Source: Lactiplantibacillus songbeiensis
Lineage (GTDB): Bacteria; Bacillota; Bacilli; Lactobacillales; Lactobacillaceae
Length of the DNA: 64,000 nucleotides
Reading direction: 5' to 3'
NCBI RefSeq assembly: GCF_005405125.1
Contig: NZ_BJDL01000010.1
Span: 62,001-126,000, forward strand
The translations under genes and the position numbers were made by a program. This document shows, one piece after another, positions 61,903 through 64,000 of this stretch (the stretch's first letter is position 1; each line of letters begins with the position of its first letter). Below the pieces are notes generated by a model. The model was not told the DNA's origin. It did no database searches and saw nothing but the letters and a program-made list of their open reading frames with translations.

Positions 61903-63498
61903 TCAATCCTGCCAACGATTCATAAAGATTTGTAACCAATCTGGTTCATCCGGTGCCAAGACCCGTTGCGGATGTTCCGGCTGATCAATAATTGCTAACG
62001 CTGAAATCTCTTTCACTGGTACTTCTTGAACTTCGACCGCTTCAAAATTATAAAAAGCTAACATTGCTGTGGCTTGTGGATCGTTTTTATTCAAGTAGTC
62101 ACTGAATAATTGAAACGGATAGATCGGCTGATTCACGATCCCCAGTGTGGGCAGATGAAACCGCATACTGGCAATTTCGTGATATAACGTCGCATGAATC
62201 AAGGCTTGTAATAGAGCTTGATCCACGCCATCCGCACTCCCTGCGGCTAGATGCACATAGCGTTGATAACCGGCTAAGCTATGATAGACCTCATCGCCTA
62301 AAGTCGTCCGCAACTTTTCAATCGTAAAGGGCGTCACACTCGGTTCCAATTCTAATCCTAATTGTTGATTAGGTAGGCCGGACACCAATAAAGCAGCTAA
62401 TTCAGCTTGGTTGAATGTCGCTTGTTGATGATGCGCCGTCCGTGCAACATACGGCAGACGAGCGGCTTTTTCAGGATACGCCAACGCTAAATTCAATGCA
62501 ATCTGTGCATGCGGATCGCCATACGAAACCCAGCTCACCACAAATCCCAGCGCTTGATGGTCAGCCACCTTACCAACGCGATAAATCGCTTGGGCCTGAG
62601 TGCGGTCACTCGGCAGATTATCGTTATCCCCCGTCATCGTCTTCGTACTAATCCCGACAACGTAAAAACTATCCGGATTCGTTAAAATCACCGCCTGGTC
62701 AGTGGGATTATTCCAAGCATCGACCACGTCGGCCGCACCATTAGGAGCACAAGTCACCAATTGTTGATCTTGAACGGCTGACCAGTTAGGCGTAATAAAG
62801 TAGCGCTTCGTTACAAAACAGCTATCATCCGGTGTGAACCAAGGGTTTAGCGCCGTCACTTGATACGTAATTGGCCGACCGTTACTTTTGACCGTTAAAT
62901 GACCTAATGGCGTCATCAGTAAATCACTAGGCACCGCCGCTAGACTTGGCGCAGTCGTCTTAGCAAGCTGCTGTCTGACTCGTAGCGCTGGCACGCCGGC
63001 TTGGGCAGCGACACTTTCAAATAAGATTATTGTGACTTGCTGATGTTCGACGGACACCGTTTCAACAACACCGTATAACAAGTGACCCTGATCCATTAAG
63101 ATCGCATAAACATCATTTAGACTTCGTGGTAAATACCCCAACTTCGCATGCTGTTGCGTCCATACCGACACAGCTTTCGCATCATGTGAATTATTACCCT
63201 CGCGTTGCAGTAAGACGCACGCGCCAATCGGTAACTGTGCCAAAGTCGTTTTAATCTGCGGGGCATAGTGACAACCGGCTAAGGCAATGGCATTCAACCG
63301 AACATCGGCCCCTGCGACCCCAACCACCCCATCGGCACTCACGATTTGCGTAATCGCCGTCACGGCAATCATTAGCACCGGTTGAGCTGGAACTGCTGTG
63401 GCCTGAACCAAAACTTGTTGTTGATGATCAACTAACGCTAAAATGCGATAGGTTTGCTGATTCTGCGCTTTAACGAGCATTCCGACTTGCAGTTCCAT
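61903..63498 (-). CDS. HIRAN-domain protein of unknown function
   Basis: 531 residues. A HIRAN domain at about 70-146 (NAIALAGCHYAP...GACVLLQREGNNSHDAKAVSVWTQQHAKLGYLPRSLNDVYAILMDQG) has the conserved R-E-x-N-x-x-D-x-x-A-V and L-G-Y-L-P residues that in Rad5/HLTF bind DNA 3' ends. The N-terminal 65 residues and the long C-terminal region (150-531, mixed alpha/beta) match nothing I know. No helicase or nuclease motif. AGGGGGC precedes the ATG. Possibly DNA repair or mobile-element related (inference). Confidence 0.78.
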   Translation of the reverse strand: MELQVGMLVKAQNQQTYRILALVDHQQQVLVQATAVPAQPVLMIAVTAITQIVSADGVVGVAGADVRLNAIALAGCHYAPQIKTTLAQLPIGACVLLQREGNNSHDAKAVSVWTQQHAKLGYLPRSLNDVYAILMDQGHLLYGVVETVSVEHQQVTIILFESVAAQAGVPALRVRQQLAKTTAPSLAAVPSDLLMTPLGHLTVKSNGRPITYQVTALNPWFTPDDSCFVTKRYFITPNWSAVQDQQLVTCAPNGAADVVDAWNNPTDQAVILTNPDSFYVVGISTKTMTGDNDNLPSDRTQAQAIYRVGKVADHQALGFVVSWVSYGDPHAQIALNLALAYPEKAARLPYVARTAHHQQATFNQAELAALLVSGLPNQQLGLELEPSVTPFTIEKLRTTLGDEVYHSLAGYQRYVHLAAGSADGVDQALLQALIHATLYHEIASMRFHLPTLGIVNQPIYPFQLFSDYLNKNDPQATAMLAFYNFEAVEVQEVPVKEISALAIIDQPEHPQRVLAPDEPDWLQIFMNRWQD

Positions 63499-63615
63499 GA
63501 TAAAAGCCCCCTCTGACTGTTAAATTCATTATAGCTTACTTCGGCAACTAGGTGAAAGCCTTATCATGAGTGCCGAGTAAATCTGATTCAAACCATAATT
63601 AGCCGGTTACACGAC

Positions 63616-63667
63616 AAAGCACTGTCCAAGACCAGTTAATCTCAACTAGGCTTAGACAGTGCTTTTA
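63616..63667 (-). terminator. Terminator of amino-acid ABC permease operon
   Basis: The minus strand pairs AAGCACTGTCTAAG with CTTGGACAGTGCTTT. Confidence 0.85.
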
Positions 63668-63671
63668 AAGC

Positions 63672-64000
63672 TTAATTTAACTGACGGGCATGACCACGAT
63701 TTAAACGGTTTTCGTAATACCGTAATAAACGCGTCAAGATCCAACAGATAACAAAATAGATAACCATGGCAATTCCAATCGGTGCCACACCACGATACGT
63801 ATCCGCTTGAACAATTCCCAATTGATAGATCAATTCGGTAACCCCGATAATCGACACCATGGAGGTATCTTTAATTAAGTTAATGAACTGATTCCCCAAT
63901 GATGGCCAGATGATTTTCAACGTCTGTGGTAAGACCACATAACGCATCGTTGCCCCTTTGGATAGGCCTAAACTTTCCGCGGCTTCCGTCTGACCAGCGT
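63672..64000 (-). CDS. Amino-acid ABC transporter permease, C-terminus (partial)
   Basis: About 109 residues are visible; the start lies beyond the window. The EAA loop (AGQTEAAESLGLSKGATMRYVVLPQTLKIIWPSLGNQFINLIKDTS) that contacts the ATPase is complete, followed by two membrane segments and a basic tail. HisM/GlnP-type permease of a polar amino-acid importer. The ATG at 63947 is internal to the EAA loop and is not the true start. Confidence 0.92.
   Translation of the reverse strand, partial: AGQTEAAESLGLSKGATMRYVVLPQTLKIIWPSLGNQFINLIKDTSMVSIIGVTELIYQLGIVQADTYRGVAPIGIAMVIYFVICWILTRLLRYYENRLNRGHARQLN

Noticed and set aside
63672-63947. Complete 91-residue protein starting at 63947
   Set aside because: The ATG is inside the EAA loop of an ABC permease whose reading frame continues to the window edge, so it is a partial gene.

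Overview
The window looks like a piece of a Lactobacillaceae chromosome. The best fit is the Lactiplantibacillus plantarum/pentosus group. It has moderate GC, strong AGGAGG-type ribosome binding sites, cre-like sites, CIRCE and CtsR boxes, several PTS permeases, and a linoleate/oleate hydratase that I recognise as close to the L. plantarum enzyme. Species cannot be fixed from the sequence alone. Two exact 16-bp matches to the ParB centromere consensus (20104-20119 and 49090-49105) suggest an origin-proximal location. I found no rRNA, tRNA, CRISPR array, prophage block or intact transposase gene.

Layout. 1-7102: the start of a membrane-anchored protein, an acyl-CoA dehydrogenase fused to the FAD domain of ETF-alpha, an MFS transporter, and an operon of two tandemly duplicated MFS transporters plus an esterase. 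7430-15826: a TetR-controlled ABC exporter with an elaborate folded leader, a short-chain dehydrogenase, an orphan Cys-rich/AP2-like DNA-binding protein, a PadR-DUF2812 pair and a GntR regulator. 16338-20098: a beta-glucoside PTS operon (6-phospho-beta-glucosidase, EIIC, EIIB) under a cre site. 20498-28334: a membrane protein, MntH-Usp, a flavin-rich fumarate-reductase-type enzyme divergent from a LysR regulator, and a Cys-rich coiled-coil protein. 29221-38239: a secreted lysine-rich protein, oleate hydratase, a HAD phosphatase, a membrane protein, a nucleoside deoxyribosyltransferase, an aldo-keto reductase, a 35-residue membrane peptide, a lone PTS EIIC and a quinone oxidoreductase. 38477-50311: MFS/ArsR genes, Hsp20, PspC, GNAT, a P-type ATPase, prolyl aminopeptidase, the YdbS/YdbT PH-domain pair and an esterase. 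50332-56176: a MurNAc catabolic cluster (GntR, EIIC, MupG, MurQ, sugar kinase). 56230-64000: a hypothetical protein, an amino-acid permease, Nudix, Crp/Fnr divergent from a quinone reductase, a secreted GH5 glycosidase, a HIRAN protein and the end of an amino-acid ABC permease.

The most unusual content is a dispersed family of about 150-bp elements, with at least ten copies of the main type. Each can fold into one outer stem (P1) and two inner hairpins (P2, P3) around nearly invariant junction bases. The hairpin stems differ between copies but stay complementary, which is strong evidence for selection on structure. Two sequence types occur in tandem inside about 310-405-bp composite units with terminal inverted repeats, and two composites are flanked by 12-13-bp direct repeats. 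A third, diverged type shares the same architecture. The elements sit between genes, extend the reading frame of one gene, and split the MurNAc cluster.
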